Shown here: positions 37,776 through 50,945 of the stretch, one piece after another
Layout: each line of letters starts with the position of its first letter
Position numbering within the stretch: the stretch's first letter is position 1
Source of the DNA: Uropetala carovei
Lineage: Eukaryota; Arthropoda; Insecta; Odonata; Petaluridae
Assembly (NCBI GenBank): GCA_036926305.1
Contig: JAXCHB010000092.1
Span: 9,726,513-9,790,512 of the forward strand
DNA length: 64,000 nucleotides
Direction: 5' to 3'
Position numbers and translations under genes: made by a program
The notes under the pieces: generated by a model
The model's input: the letters and a program-made list of their open reading frames with translations, nothing else
Databases searched by the model: none
What the model was told of the DNA's origin: nothing

Positions 37776-37779
37776 TATT

Positions 37780-38150
37780 ATCGATCGTCCGTCTCACTCC
37801 AATTTTAACCACTCTCTTCCTCTCTATTCTCTGCGTATTCCTCTCTCCATTTGCAGCCCACCCTCTCTTGCCCATTTCTCTCTCCGTATTCTCCATCCCT
37901 CTCCTCCTCGTGTCCTTTTGCCCTTTCATTCGCGACGGGGCAAGCCCAACTGCCGCGGCTTTGGCAGGAAACTGGGTCACTAGAAGGCGAAGGGGTGAGA
38001 GAGATGGGGAATCGGAGGAGAGAAAAGAGAGGAAAGGAGACAAGGGAGGAGGGGGATGCTTAAACTCTATTTCCTAGAATGCGAAAGGTCGCGGCGGAAC
38101 GAGTGTGTGGGCGTGGGGAGGGGCGTAAGGGAGGACGGGGAGAGGTCGAA
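37780..38150. repeat. C/T-rich block switching to G/A-rich block
   Basis: Pyrimidine-rich DNA (about 37795-37930) is followed by purine-rich DNA (about 37985-38140). Low complexity. Confidence 0.65.
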
Positions 38151-38154
38151 TTCG

Positions 38155-38580
38155 AATCTTCCGGCGCCCGGAAAAAAGCAAAGATTAATTCTTTGCCGTT
38201 ATCTATTTACAGAAAATGGAAAAAGGATATGAGATTTCCGGGATGCAAAGGTAAGGAAACCGAAAATGTAAATAGAAGGAGAGGCAACGGTGATATCAAG
38301 CGATTAATATTTAAATATTAATTAGATTTACTTATAAGGCTCCAGAAAACCTCCGTTATTCCGAGAAAATTCGCTCAGACATTAATTAACAAATTTGAAT
38401 TCATAACTTGCATGTTGAACGACAGAGTTTATTTTGTAGAATATTTATAATCCAAAAAATTACAACAGAGAAAAATTCAATATTAAACTTGACTTATCCT
38501 TGAACAGTACCATATTAATCAGTAGAGTTCTCCTACGAAATGTTTCAATACGAAAGTAGAATAGTAATTAACAGTTAGTG
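38155..38580. other. AT-rich stretch
   Basis: No feature recognised. Confidence 0.5.
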
Positions 38581-38582
38581 GG

Positions 38583-38775
38583 CGTTAAATGGAAGTGGAT
38601 AGGTCAAACCGTAAGAGGAAATGACCAGCTTTGGACGTAAAACGTTATTGAATGGATTCCAAGGAACATTAAGAGAGCGAAAGACGAACGAGACAGAAAT
38701 TGCGAAATTGGTACAGCCAACTTTAAGATGGAAAGAAAACGGCTTGTAGCGATTATGATCCGTAGTAACAATAAC
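38583..38775 (+). pseudogene. non-LTR retrotransposon C-terminal fragment
   Basis: One plus-strand frame reads KWKWIGQTVRGNDQLWT, then a stop (TAA near 38638), then NVIEWIPRNIKR. This matches the signature found at the C-terminus of many RTE/CR1-type reverse transcriptases (WxWxGHxxR...D.RW...V.EW.PR..KR). The remainder, rich in Lys/Arg, fits the decayed tail. The in-frame stop and the absence of upstream RT motifs make it a short dead relic. It is unrelated in sequence to the LINE at 35640-36580. A chance match to the W/G/R/EWxPR pattern is unlikely but possible. Confidence 0.55.
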
Positions 38776-38779
38776 CAAA

Positions 38780-39825
38780 GTTACAAAAATAATTATTTTC
38801 AGAAAAAATCTACTTGTACAATAATTTTTTAACTCAATTTTGCAATAGTATTGAATTAAAGGGAAATTGACGCTAAATATTAAAGAATCAATCTAACATT
38901 TTCATAACTATGGATTAATTATGTACAGCAAGACACACTCAATTAGATTGAAAGAGAATATTTCGTTATGTAAATAATTATTAATATAAAAAAGTTACAT
39001 TTTCAGAGATACTGCTAATTATAGACAAAATACAAAACATCAAATAGCTGATAACAAATTAATTAAGCCATGGAGCGAAATTGCAGAAAAAGGTAATAAA
39101 ATTATTCCATGACTGGAACTAAGCTCAGGAAGCTTCTTTTTCAGATACATAGAAATAGATGGAAGGCAAATGAGGTATTTTTAATAGCAAAATAAACTTT
39201 AAAGAATACGTTAAGTCCGGATTCAAGAATCGCCCTAGGGACTAGGCAGATTCTTACTCGTATATATCCGTATTTAACAAGCGAACTTTTTTTAGACCCA
39301 ATTTCAGGTTAATGTGGAAACCACTCTCATTATTTGAAATTGGCATCCACCCTTCTCTGAAAACTTGCGAAAATGCGATTCAAGACGCTCACTCTTTCAT
39401 TTTTTCTTCTTCGGAATCGTAAACGGTTAGGCAGAGATCGATTCCTTATCTGCTACATCCCAGCGTCCTTGACTAAGACCTTGTGCCAGTCTGCCCGGGA
39501 GACCGACCGAGATAGTTTCTGCATGTCTGTCGCATCCTCAGTCCTTTCCCTCTCTCCGTCTCTTTACTTCCCAGAGAATTAGTTCTACCGCTCCCCGATA
39601 GAGCGCTTCCTTGTCCCGCAGAATCGCACCCTGCGGCTGATGAGTTTCCCCCCTTCGCTCTTGTCCCGTCCGCGGAGAGAACGTGTGTCTGTGTGTGCCC
39701 TTCATTGTAACGGAGTATTCTCGGGGCTTTGGAGATTAAAAAAAGGCGCGGAATTAAAAAAAATCTCACGGCTTTTGTTTGCGCGGGCGCGCGAGGACGG
39801 AGTAGAATCTTTTCATAGAGCTCAA
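38780..39825. other. AT-rich then mixed stretch
   Basis: No gene, RNA or TE recognised. A more GC-rich segment occurs at about 39470-39800 without a credible ORF. Confidence 0.45.
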
Positions 39826-39827
39826 GA

Positions 39828-39955
39828 GAGAGAGAGGATGGGCGGAGAAGGGAAGGTTCGGAGCGAGGGAAGGGAAGGGGAAGGTATTACGGTGGAGGTG
39901 AGGCATTAAAGAGGGAGAGGTGAGGCGGAGGTGGAAGAGGGAGAAAAGAAGGGCG
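39828..39955. repeat. G/A-rich block
   Basis: Purine-rich simple sequence with GAGAGAGA and GGGAAGG words. Confidence 0.65.
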
Positions 39956-39959
39956 ATGC

Positions 39960-42050
39960 GCTTCTTTATGTATACAACATGTGCTCTCGAGAGATAACGT
40001 CAAAACGTTTAGGATGTTAGGAGATAAGGAAGCAGCGCTCCGGCCTCAAAGGCAGCCAGAAAAAGGGGAGGAAAGGGAACATGAATTCTCCGCAAGTTAT
40101 CAGGTCGACTATGAAAAGAACGCCCTCGTGCGGTATTAATTTGGCTTCGCCCTTCGTTCAATGCGTTTACATAGTAAACATTCCGTGCGAATTTTCAGGC
40201 AGGTCTTTCCGTTGGAAACCAAGGGTCTGACTTAGTAGAGGCTTGTAGGAAAAGGAATTTTTAATGCAAGCCACACGCAAAGCCATTATTTTCGCAACTT
40301 AGGTGAAAGGTGCTCACTAACTTACCTGAAGGGTATTAGGGTTTTGGATCTGGAGTGGTTATTCGCAGTGTTTATTCATTATTAAAACGGAAAAAATTAA
40401 CAAATTTAGCCGAATGAAGCGGCGATTCTTTGACTGTCTCCTTCCACCTCAGATGAACAGAAGGATTTTTTTCAAAACAGCGAGCTGTGCAAAGGGACCA
40501 AGCATTTGCAACGATGCTATTAAGAAACGGGAGACAATTGCTGCTTCCCGTTAAAGATGAGGAAAGAAAGAAGAGAGATGACGGTTCACTTTGCCTGTCT
40601 ACTGCGATGCAGACAGCGTTAGACAATATCGCGGGAAGACGGAAGGAATTCCAAAGAGGAATCTTCAGTATCAATGGTTTAGAATGTTACATTTACAAAT
40701 CACTAGAATGTGCGTTAAATCTCATGGGTGTGATAGTAATTTTATGAAAACCACATCAGATAAATAATTACAAATTTAAAAAATAATTGTCGTAAAACTA
40801 AAACTTAAACCTATTACTTCAGGATTCTCACCACTACTTACAAACATGATTTTCAGTAGGGATGTGTACGGCATTTTCCTAGTTTAAGAGAATCAAACTA
40901 GCAATTTTAAAGAGACAGTAGTATTTCATTATATGTTTTATATTACAGAATACAAGAGATATAAAAATAAATTACCCCTTTAATACTTTATTATATGCCG
41001 CACAATGGATATTCACAACGAAGTACTTTGTTTTTTTTTTTAAACAAAACTCAAAAGAACGCGAGTCCTCATTGTAAATTTAGCTACCGAGAACTCGATG
41101 AGGCAACTCGCAATTAAAAGTCGACGTCCAGAAAGAATACCATCTGGAGAGCGGTCGTATGTTACATATTGTATTTTCCCTGACCTTTTGAGTAGTTGAG
41201 TATCGCAAAAGTCTCTGTGGCAAAAGCGCCACGAAAGGCGCTGCGAAGCGCAACGTAGAGCGCAGATTACAGACTTTTTCTCTTCTCGTCGCCTTAGATG
41301 TCGCCTAAGTGGGGACTTAAAGCGGGGGAAGATAGGGCGCTTCGCGTTATTTTCCCCTTTCAAAGCACCTGACGCAGGAAATTAGCTCGAAAGAAGAGAA
41401 GAATACGTCCCAAGGACTGAACGTATCATAAGAAAACAGAAAATTAAAGACCCCCAGGTCAGGGAGGTCATAAGAAGAGAGGCAGAAAATCTATAATTAA
41501 AACTCCGTAAGCTTAAGAAGCAGTAAAAACGAGGGATTCAGAGGCCAGAGAATAAAAAAGCAAAGCTTTCATAAAGTTGAAGCGAAAAGACCTCTATTTC
41601 CTTACACGGGAGAAATTAAATTTGCAGTCGCGCGAAAAATGCATTAATTAGTTTTGCCGTTGTGTATAGAGATATAGCGAGACCACCAAAATACACATAT
41701 CAAGTGGAATCGCATTTTGTTCAACATCGACACAAATTAATAATTCAGAATCGAGTGGAAAAAGGCATTAATTCGGACCGCCAATTTTCATGGTTAATGG
41801 GAGAATAGTGTGAGGATAGCAGGAGGATAGAGAGGAGAGAGGACATATATATCGTATAATGCACGGAGGTATTCATTAAACGTGCCACATAAACTTGCGC
41901 TAACAAACCCTAAATGGAATAATACAGCAGAGTTAAATGAGAAGCACTCGCGCACGGCTTCGTGCTGGATGACTACGAATATCTGCGATGTTTCCACTGC
42001 TGAGCCATTTCCGCCTCGCAGCTCCTCAATGGGCGGGACGTCATAGAGGA
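39960..42050. other. gene-less stretch
   Basis: Mixed sequence with AT-rich parts. Opposed frames at 40372-40747 and 41040-41363 have no known domain. Confidence 0.45.
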
Positions 42051-42079
42051 ACAAAGGGCGACTAGAAGGGACAGATGAG

Positions 42080-42745
42080 GGCAGATGATGGAGGAGATAA
42101 GGCATGAGGGAGGGAGGGAGAGGGAGGGAGAAAGAGTACGCAAGGGATAGGAAGAATAGAGGCTATGTGACAAGAGTGGCCGGAGTATCGTATGCGACTC
42201 CGCAGAGAGTTTGGCTCGAGAGCGAAGGTGGGAATTGGCAGAGGGTATAGAAGAGGAGTGGGAAAGTTGAGGAGAAGGAGATAGAAACGGGAGTGGGAGG
42301 AGAGGGGGAAACGGGAAAGGATGAGATGGAGTGGGGGAGGAGGACGAATAGGTGTGTGAGAAGGAGGAAAAAGGCGGCTGGAGAGGATGGCGAGGAAGTT
42401 TCATAGAGAGAAAAGGTGGGGAGAGGTATAGAAGGCAGTATTTGGGCGCGGTGGAGTGGGAGGTGAGTGGACGGAAGTGAGTAAGCGTCAGAGCCTGAGG
42501 ACTTGAAGCGCGGGAGATGGGACCGAATGGGCGAGGTGCTGGTGGTGACCAAGGGAGAGGTGAAGAAGGGGGGGGGGGGGGGTGATGAAGGGTAGGCTCG
42601 AGAGGCGGGCCATTACAGACACTTGCGGTCAGAGTCCCCCTTTGAGGGACAAGAACAATAAGGAAGTGCGGGAGAGAAGAGAGTGGATAAGGGATATCGT
42701 GTGCGTGCCGAGGAGGGAGTGAAGTTAGAGAGAGAGAGAGGACAC
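42080..42745. repeat. long G/A-rich block with a G15 run
   Basis: About 0.65 kb of purine-biased DNA with a homopolymer of about 15 G at 42568-42582. The 287-codon minus-strand frame across it is Ser/Pro/Leu/His low complexity with no domain and is a by-product of base bias. Confidence 0.75.
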
Positions 42746-42749
42746 GTTC

Positions 42750-45395
42750 GACTTCCTGTATTGAGTGAATCGAACAGTGAGAAGAAAGCCATTGGAGATG
42801 CTTCACTATAACAGATTCTAACTTTCTTCTATTCAAAACGAGTATTTAAAAGCGAACAGATAGTAACATTTCAAGTCATTTTGTCTCTAAGGATACACTT
42901 AACACTGCCACTCATAATCACGGGTAACTTGCATGTCTTTTGTGTCAATTAACATTTTTACTCCAATTTCCATAATTATGAAGAAGGTGCAACGGAACTT
43001 GTATGTCAACCATTGCTAGAATATTCAGGAAATATTACTCACTAATGTTATTATGCACCTGACGTCATTCTTTATACTAGAATTCTTTTTCTTTATTTAT
43101 TGACATTAGGACAGTATTTATGAATGTGTGTATTTTAGGTAAAGAGATCTTATGGATTCGGGCGGGCACTTTGCTCGTATAAATAAAACCTTGAATGCTC
43201 GTTATGGTCGTACATAGGTATATCGAGAGTAACTTGTTTAGGGGCATAAAAGAACCACGCAAATCTGATTTTACATGGAGCAGGAAGAAGAATCACCCGA
43301 CGGAATCAAAACTGATCTTCGAGAGACGAATCGGTCTACTCGGACTGATTGATATCCGTTTTAAAAATCACTCTGGCAGCGGAAACCAATTCGGAATCTG
43401 ATAAATGATTCAGCGGCGTAATTAGTTCAATAAAGATGTCCCTCCTGTATGCTCTACAGGAAATTAAATTGATTGTATCCTCTTTTGAGGGATATCGGCG
43501 AAAAATAAATGGTTAACGATTAATAAAGCAAACAACAATATTTCCTGCGGGTTTATTAATGAAATAAAAGAATCAGCGTATTAGAATGCAGGAAATGTAG
43601 ACTAAACTAATATTCAGTGATGATAATTTGTGGGAAATATCAGTTTTGGCAAAAGAATAAACCATGTCACGGAGACATTTTTAATTGGTTTGTCATTAAT
43701 AGTGAATAAATCAAAATATAAATGATGGAAAATTTTCTGAGTTTTAAAACGTAAATTTGTTACATAAAATACATGCAATTATTAATATTATACGTTATTT
43801 AATGATGATACAGTAACACTTAATATAACCATACCAAACGAAAGGAGGCCCCTTGATCATGTTCTATTTGAAAATAACAATAATTTTTATTAAGAGGATA
43901 AAAAACAATAAATTAAATAATATCTGAATAACGCAGAAAACCTGATGTGGGCATGAAAACATTCCGATTTATAAATAAATTGTCTATGACTCAGAAATTT
44001 CACCATAAAAAGACTTCAACTGATGGTAAGTTATAAATTTTGGAGGCAACACGAGAAACCACGAGAGGTAGGAATAAATGTGTAAGAGATTTAACGCTAC
44101 CCACGGGTACTATGATTCTTTTTATGTGACATTTTCACATCAGAACAATGTTTTCTCATCGAAATTGAGAACTTCAATATGTTAAAAAGAGAAAAACCAA
44201 GATTTGACAAACAGATGAAGCGAAGTTCAATTACATATTATTTAGTAATACATTCCAGGGGAAATCAGCCGAAAGCTATTTAAAATTCCGAAAAAAATAA
44301 ATTTTAGAACCGCTGTCGCAATTTAATATTTCAAGTTTCCAGTTTTTTCTGCCAAATGAAGATACGAAACTTATTTAAACACGCTCTCATAATACACAGT
44401 GATGCGCAGCATAAATCATCCTTTAAAAAAATATAGTAAATAATTTCGGAATAACTTTTACGAATCAATAAATATGTAAATTAGATTTCCGGAGATGTGA
44501 CCTCCACCCGATCCCACGCTATATATATATTTACACGAGCTCGTTAATACGATCCTTTTGGAACAGGATCCACATCATCGCTTCGTTAATTAACAAGTCA
44601 AAGGAGGCCATTCGCCAATTCAAAGCCATTCCACAGACGAACACGAGAGAGAAAATTTTACGAGACAGGTAACGCAAATAACTCGAAGAATGTAGATTTT
44701 AAACGGAATTTACGAACGTTTGAAACCACGGTAACGAACACCGAACGGAGGGAAAAAAGAGAAGAGTACACGCATTTCCATCCATTAGTGCGATTACACT
44801 ACCAAATACAAGAGACGGAAACGAACACAGAGGGAAAAACCGAATAAAAAAATGCGACTCTTCCATTACGCCGGTATAGGAAGACAAACAGAAGAGAGAC
44901 GACGAGTGGGAGAATGGAAGCGGTCCCAGGAGTCGAGGGAATCTCTTCTTTCGGTTTCCTTACGCGACCAGCACTTCAAAACCACGCCTCAAAGCATTTC
45001 TTCATTCCTTGCGGAATAATCACGTATTCCTTCTTAGAATCATCGATTATCGGAGGAATGATTCGCGACGAAAGAGAGCGAAAGAGAGGAATCGGAAATC
45101 CGATTTCGCATCTTAAAGAAAATTGCTTTCCTTTTCGATAGGATAACTTAATGAGAGCAAGAGCGCGCACTCGATAAGGACGTCGCGAAAGTAGAGTTCT
45201 TCGAATAAAAACCATATTAAAAGCGGGGAGAAGGCGAGGCCAGCGCACACAAGCACTCCCCCCAAAACTCCGACGGGAGAGACGTACGACATTAGAGGTT
45301 GAGGGGAAAGAATAAATAAGGAGTGTGAGACAGGAGAAATCGCAGTTGGACGAGTAATGGCGCACGCCGGGGAAAAAGGTTTTTTTTTTAAATGG
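42750..45395. other. gene-less AT-rich stretch
   Basis: About 2.6 kb, mostly AT-rich, becoming less so after 44880. The 197-codon minus frame at 44976-45569 mixes biased and unbiased segments and has no recognised domain. Confidence 0.45.
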
Positions 45396-45404
45396 GTTGT
45401 CCCA

Positions 45405-45960
45405 TAGCGCTTGGGAGGAGAGAGAGAGAGAAAAGAAGCAGGGAAGAGAAAAGGAAGGAGAGGGAAGAAGAGAGGAGGAAGAGCAGGCTGTGCCAGGTAG
45501 AGGTGGATGGGGGTGTAGGGGGCGGTTTTCGGGGCAGCGGTCAAGGAGAGTGGATGTGGCAGGACGCACGGTTAAAAGCCCGGGAGAGTTCCCTCCGCCT
45601 CCCGTGGAAAAAGAATGTGTGAAAGCTCAGCAGAATATGCGAGCGGAGGGAAAGAGGATTGGAGAATGAGGGGCGAAGGTGCGGGAGGCAGACCGCTATG
45701 GAGGTTATGTCCCATCGTGAAGCAAGTGGACGAGAGGGGGAAAGAGGGGTGGTGCGAGGGTGCAGGTCGAGAGGTAAGAGGGAATGGATAAAAAAGAGGC
45801 TGGGTGGAAAGAGGAATATATACCTAGTATATGGGTGGGAGGGGAAGGACGGATAGATGGAGGACAAACCGCGACGGAGGTTACTGCCCATCCGGAGAGC
45901 AATTGGACAGAAGGCGAAGAGAGAGAGGAGTCAGAGAATGTATAAAGAGAGTCCGTGGAT
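45405..45960. repeat. G/A-rich block with a diverged internal duplication
   Basis: Purine-rich DNA in which a ~50 bp segment (GACCGCTATGGAGGTTATG...) at about 45690-45740 recurs diverged at about 45866-45915 (AACCGCGACGGAGGTTACT...). The two lie about 175 bp apart, so part of the block arose by tandem duplication. Confidence 0.6.
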
Positions 45961-46139
45961 GTTAGGTTGGATGCTGGAGGGAAGAAACGGCCGCGCTTGG
46001 AGAATTGGAAACTGCAGCATCGTCCGCTTCCACAGAGAATTCAGATTTTCCATATTGGTTTGCGGAGATGTGCAAGCGCGTTTTACTATCTAGAATTGTC
46101 ATGTAATGCATTATGGGCTACTCTTTGAATTGGAATAAT

Positions 46140-46146
46140 ATATATT

Positions 46147-46201
<55 letters not shown>
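46140..46201. repeat. compound (AT)n(AC)n microsatellite
   Basis: (AT)n at about 46150-46182 runs directly into (AC)n to 46201. Confidence 0.95.
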
Positions 46202-46204
46202 AGA

Positions 46205-48595
46205 AGCGGAAAACCTATCAACGGGATAAAATAGTTACAGCTCTGGTTCTCCGTTTCCCAAACTACTTTTAAAATCATATAAAAGAAAAATTATGCAAAA
46301 CATTATTATAAGCGGTAGTTAACACGTAAAGAATCTATTTTCATCGCATTTTCTTCCCTTATATTCAGTTTATTTGTGTTAAGGGCCCTCAAATAACATC
46401 GGATCTAGTTTTCATAAATTCACCAAGTTCACAAGTCAGCTAATGGGTTCACATTTTATTCGATTCCAATGATAGAAACAGATTTGTAAATTTTAGATTT
46501 AAATTGAAAGTTTCCGAGCTTGAATAGTTGGAAAATAACATTTTAAAAGATTTACTTAAGGCAAATAAGGTGAAAAAGAAACTACAGCGAAGTTATAGTT
46601 TTTGGCAAAGAAATAACAAGTCAAAACAGAAATGCAAAAGCAGATTCCAAAAGTGTTCTTTTAGAATGATCAAAATTAAACTGAACGTATGTATCGTCAC
46701 TTTTACCATTGTACACAAAAGGAAACTTTTCTATAGTAATGCACCCGTATAGATAGTTCATAAGCTCTTTTTAATCCTATTAAAAGGCAAACGCACAAAC
46801 AGAGGGACTCCTAAATCAATATGCTTGTCACCAACCTAATGCGAAAACCTTAAGCTTACCGACTCTTCGCGTTTTCTTAAAAACTTTCGCAAGTACGTAC
46901 GACCAAAGTGAAAACGTAAGCGATTAAGAAAGCGCTAAAATGTGTGACTGAAATATTAAAGCTGGATTTGATATCAAACATATATGCCCAGTGACTGCAA
47001 GCGATCAATTTTAATGTCAGCAACAAATCAATACGTACTTTAAGAAGGTATATTACTTTACGAGCAAATTAAAAAAATATCTTTAGTAAATGCCAAAATA
47101 AAATAAATAATGGACTAATCTATTCTCACCGACTGAAACCTTCATGACTTGGTAAACTGCAGAGTAGCGACAGTCAACACATTTACCTGAAAGAGAGAAA
47201 CATAAGTTAATATGATTTGCATATAAAAGTCAATCCCACTAGATGATATTTTAAACTCTAAGATTTTGTTATACTACTTATCAATAGAATTACTTTGTGA
47301 ATTTGTAAAAGCGAAATGCCAATTTAAAGATCTTCAACACAACAAAATTTTCAATATTACTAATATTTTCAATAAAACATTTTTTTGTGATGCCAACTTG
47401 TCTTCAACATATATAAATTATAAAACCTAAAGTTAGTAGGACATAGTGAGCATTTATTACAATTTCTAATCTTGAAAATACAAAATCCACGGACAAAGAA
47501 GCCTTTGACCCCCTTAAAGTATACGTATTTATATATAAAGTACCTATGCGTACATTTAATGAGACCAAATACATTTTTTGAAAGAGTTTATTATTTCAAA
47601 ATAATTACAACAACATCAATACACTATGTTCATCGTGCATTTTCACTAGTTTAGAACTGTAGGTCGACATACTGAAGATTTTTTTATTATAAAACGTCAA
47701 AATGGTGAAAATACAATCACTAAACGGGTACACTTAATAGAAAACTCATAAATGATATTAATACCGATCGTTAAAGATGTTACTAATCAGTGGTTTAAAA
47801 AGATACATTAAAATAGGGGTATACCAGACAACTACATTTACGCGAAAAATATGGCGAAATTAGCTTTGTGAATAAATAACTAACCTAAGTACCTATTGTT
47901 TAAACAAATAAAAACTATTTCTGCAGCATAAAATTCCTTTGGTAAATTGATATTGATATAACCTTTAGTGAAAACATGAAAAGGACAATGGCAACATTGA
48001 AATTAACAAAGGAATTGGTTTCTGAGCGTTCCACTGGAAAACTTTGCATTTAGACTTTAATTAAACGAATCATTATCAGGAATAGAGGAGGAAATAACAT
48101 CGCTTCGCAGAGCAAACGACAATAACATTAAGCTAAATTCACAGTTCGTGTCTCTTTAGTTAGATTAGTCCTTTCCTATCGACGTAACAGGAGAAATAAA
48201 ACAGCGTCGCCTCATCTGTTGGGATTCCATCAGGCGCCATCAAATCGCGTTGACCAGTCAACCGGAAAGAAAATCATTTTCAAATGGGAATCACGGAATA
48301 ATGAGAGCCGCCGTTCGCAACAGAACAGAACTATAATCTGTTTGTTGCAGCGTTCGCCCAAAAAAGTCATTACCTACGACGACCCGACCTCGTTCCTATC
48401 ACGGCACTTTTTTTTGCGTAGGCAGCCATGCGTAATAGGGCTGAAAGAGCAGTTGCTAGGGAAATAGGGCGATAGGGCTTCGAACGCGATGAGGGAGCAT
48501 CGCCATCGGTGCAACATATCACCGATATCCGGAGGCCCTCAGTTGGGCCTGCGTTCTGAAGCGGGGAATCGTCCCCTAAGCCAGATCGAGCCCAG
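46205..48595. other. long AT-rich stretch
   Basis: About 2.4 kb without recognised genes. Positions 48200-48600 are less AT-rich and carry short overlapping frames with no domain. Confidence 0.5.
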
Positions 48596-48599
48596 GCGC

Positions 48600-48790
48600 G
48601 CCAATGCATCCCTTTCCCTCCTCCCATCTACTTTTATCTCAAACCCCCTTTGTTCATTTCCAACCCAACTCTCCTATCATTCTGTTTCCTCATCTTGCTT
48701 CTCCCTCTCTTCTCTTTCTCTCCCTCTTGTGTATTTCTCTCCCATATTCTCACACATACGCACTCCTCCCTCTCTCTCTATCCATTCCAC
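48600..48790. repeat. C/T-rich block
   Basis: Pyrimidine-rich low-complexity DNA (TCTCTC, CCTCCC words). Confidence 0.65.
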
Positions 48791-48794
48791 TAAA

Positions 48795-49785
48795 ACAAAC
48801 TGGTATCTCTGCAGCTAGATAGACAATCGCATCATCTCCTTCCGATTTCATGAGGTATATATAGCGGAGATAAAGCCGATTCTGCATGTCACACGATTGG
48901 AAGTTACTTATTATACGCCAACATAATTATCGGTGCAGTTTTCCTCCGGAAACAAACTCTAAAGTTCGAAAGATAATTTGCGTTCATCAGTATTATTTTA
49001 GTACTTAGAAATACAACTGCTGTAGGGATTCTTTGGGTGCTTATAAGAATAAAAGGTAAATTAAGGGTCGTTTGTCTTTTATTCACCCTCACTATTTCTG
49101 TACATTTTAAATTTTCGCGCTCATTGCCAAGCTATCTACGACGTGGCAACATGACAAAGTTTTTAATTTCTGAATATGTAGAAACTGAAGCCAGCTAACA
49201 CTTAGCTGTGAATAATTCTAAATTGGAAAGTAAAAATTTAATAAAAATGTACGTTTAATTTCGAACCTTCAAATATATATATAATTAATTACAGTATATC
49301 AAGTATTAAATCATGTATCTGTCAGAACAACTTCCAAGGAATACAAACCGGAAAATTCATTTGCCTTTGCACTTGAAATTTGCAGCAAACGTCATATAAC
49401 AATAAATAAATGTCGCCTAGACCAATTTAGTTCAAAAATTTGATTAGTAAAGTTGGCATTCCAGACATAAAAAGGAATTCACAGAAAACTGTAGAAATTT
49501 ATATTTTCAGTTCATTCGCACGAGATTTACGACTGCTAAACTTTATATTACATAAGCTTGCAATAAAAGCAAAATGAATGCAGAGGATTAAACATACAAA
49601 ATGTAATTTCCGCTCTAGAAATACATTAATTAATGGATTTTTTTAGAATAATTTCAAAACGCGTCTTTTTTTTTACAACGAATTACGGCAGGTTTCGAAA
49701 AATTCCGACCAGATTATTCTTTCCAACTCATCACTCTTTCTGTCCAACGCACTCTCAAACAAACTTTTATATTTAAAGCTTAATG
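48795..49785. other. AT-rich stretch
   Basis: No recognised feature. Confidence 0.5.
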
Positions 49786-49794
49786 TTTCGATCT

Positions 49795-50125
49795 GAAAGT
49801 AGGGAGCTCTGGAAAGAGGCAACGGGAATGGAAGAGAGGGAGGGAATGAAATAGAGGAGGAAGGGGGAGGAGATCGGCGAGGTAGGAGAGCCTTGCAAAA
49901 TCAAAACAACCACTTCATGTCGAGAGAGAGAGGGAGGGAGGTGGGTGGGTGGAGGGAATGGGAGGAGGGAGCGAGGGATAGAGGCGGAGGGAGCAGACGA
50001 GAGGGAGAGGGCCATTGAAAAAGGACGAATTCGCGAGACGCTTTCGTCGGCTTCATCTCTCTCTCTCTCTCCCCCCCCTCTCTTTTTTCACCTTTCTCTT
50101 TTTTTTCCTCTCTCACTTTCGAGAG
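49795..50125. repeat. G/A block switching to C/T block
   Basis: Purine-rich at about 49795-50010, pyrimidine-rich at about 50055-50125 with (CT)n and a C run. Another adjacent pair of opposite polarity. Confidence 0.7.
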
Positions 50126-50129
50126 CACT

Positions 50130-50675
50130 CGCTGTGCGGCGCTCAAAAACACGTGAAGATGAAGGTGCGAATCGACGAGCGCCGTCCGATTGAGTTTTTT
50201 TTAAAATCCGTGATGAGGGGTAAAAAATCGTCGATTATGCTGAAAATTGATGTAAATGGAGATAGAGCTTTAAAACGTGGCCGTGAAATATTTTTTTAAG
50301 GCCACTCCTGCAACTTCAATATAAAAAATATAAGTTATTTCGTATATAAAAGATACTCCGAAATTGATGTCTGTTCGATTATCGAATTAGAACTCGCGAT
50401 ATATACACGTATAGCAGGAAAAACATAACTCATACAGTGTTTCCAAAAGTATTTACATAAAATACTTTAATTTTAATGTAATATCTGTTAAAATACTCCT
50501 CATTAGAAGACAAAAACAGTAAAAGGTACTTAAACAACGTCGACTTTTTAAAGTACGAGGTTTCAGTTACTTTACACTTTTGAATCGCTTTATGCTCTTA
50601 ATTTTATTTTTAACGAAAACATTAAAAAAGGATTTAGTCTTACAGTGAAATAAAATCGTCGTTATTTCTCTGAAA
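50130..50675. other. AT-rich flank of the piggyBac element
   Basis: No feature recognised up to the TTAA at 50676. Confidence 0.5.
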
Positions 50676-50679
50676 TTAA

Positions 50680-50694
50680 CCCTTTATTTACTGA
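50680..50694 (+). repeat. piggyBac left terminal inverted repeat
   Basis: CCCTTTATTTACTGA directly after TTAA, matching the right end in inverted orientation at 15 of 15 bases. Confidence 0.92.
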
Positions 50695-50813
50695 TATTTA
50701 AAAAAATAATATATCTGCAATTTTTTAAATATAAATTTGTTTTTCATTTATTATTATACAATTATACAACTTTTTACAAAATTTTTGTAAAAAATAATGT
50801 CAAAATTTAACAT

Positions 50814-50837
50814 GGGACTCGGAAGTCCCGTCAGGTC
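50814..50837 (+). repeat. piggyBac subterminal repeat, left copy
   Basis: GGGACTCGGAAGTCCC is a partial palindrome followed by GTCAGGTC. The segment AAGTCCCGTCAGGTC is repeated inverted at 52569-52583. It is a likely transposase-binding subterminal motif by analogy with other piggyBac-like elements. Confidence 0.75.
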
Positions 50838-50945
50838 ACAAGTCCATAAAACTGACGTAATTCATATGTTAAAATTTAGAAATCAGTTTGCAACGCAATT
50901 ACAATTACTGATATTTTTATTATTAAAACATAACAAATTACAACG

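Noticed and set aside
41973..42836. 287-codon minus-strand frame, the longest in the window
   Set aside because: It spans a G/A-rich block including a G15 run. The product is Ser/Pro/Leu/His repeats with no motif, no balanced composition and no splice or start context.
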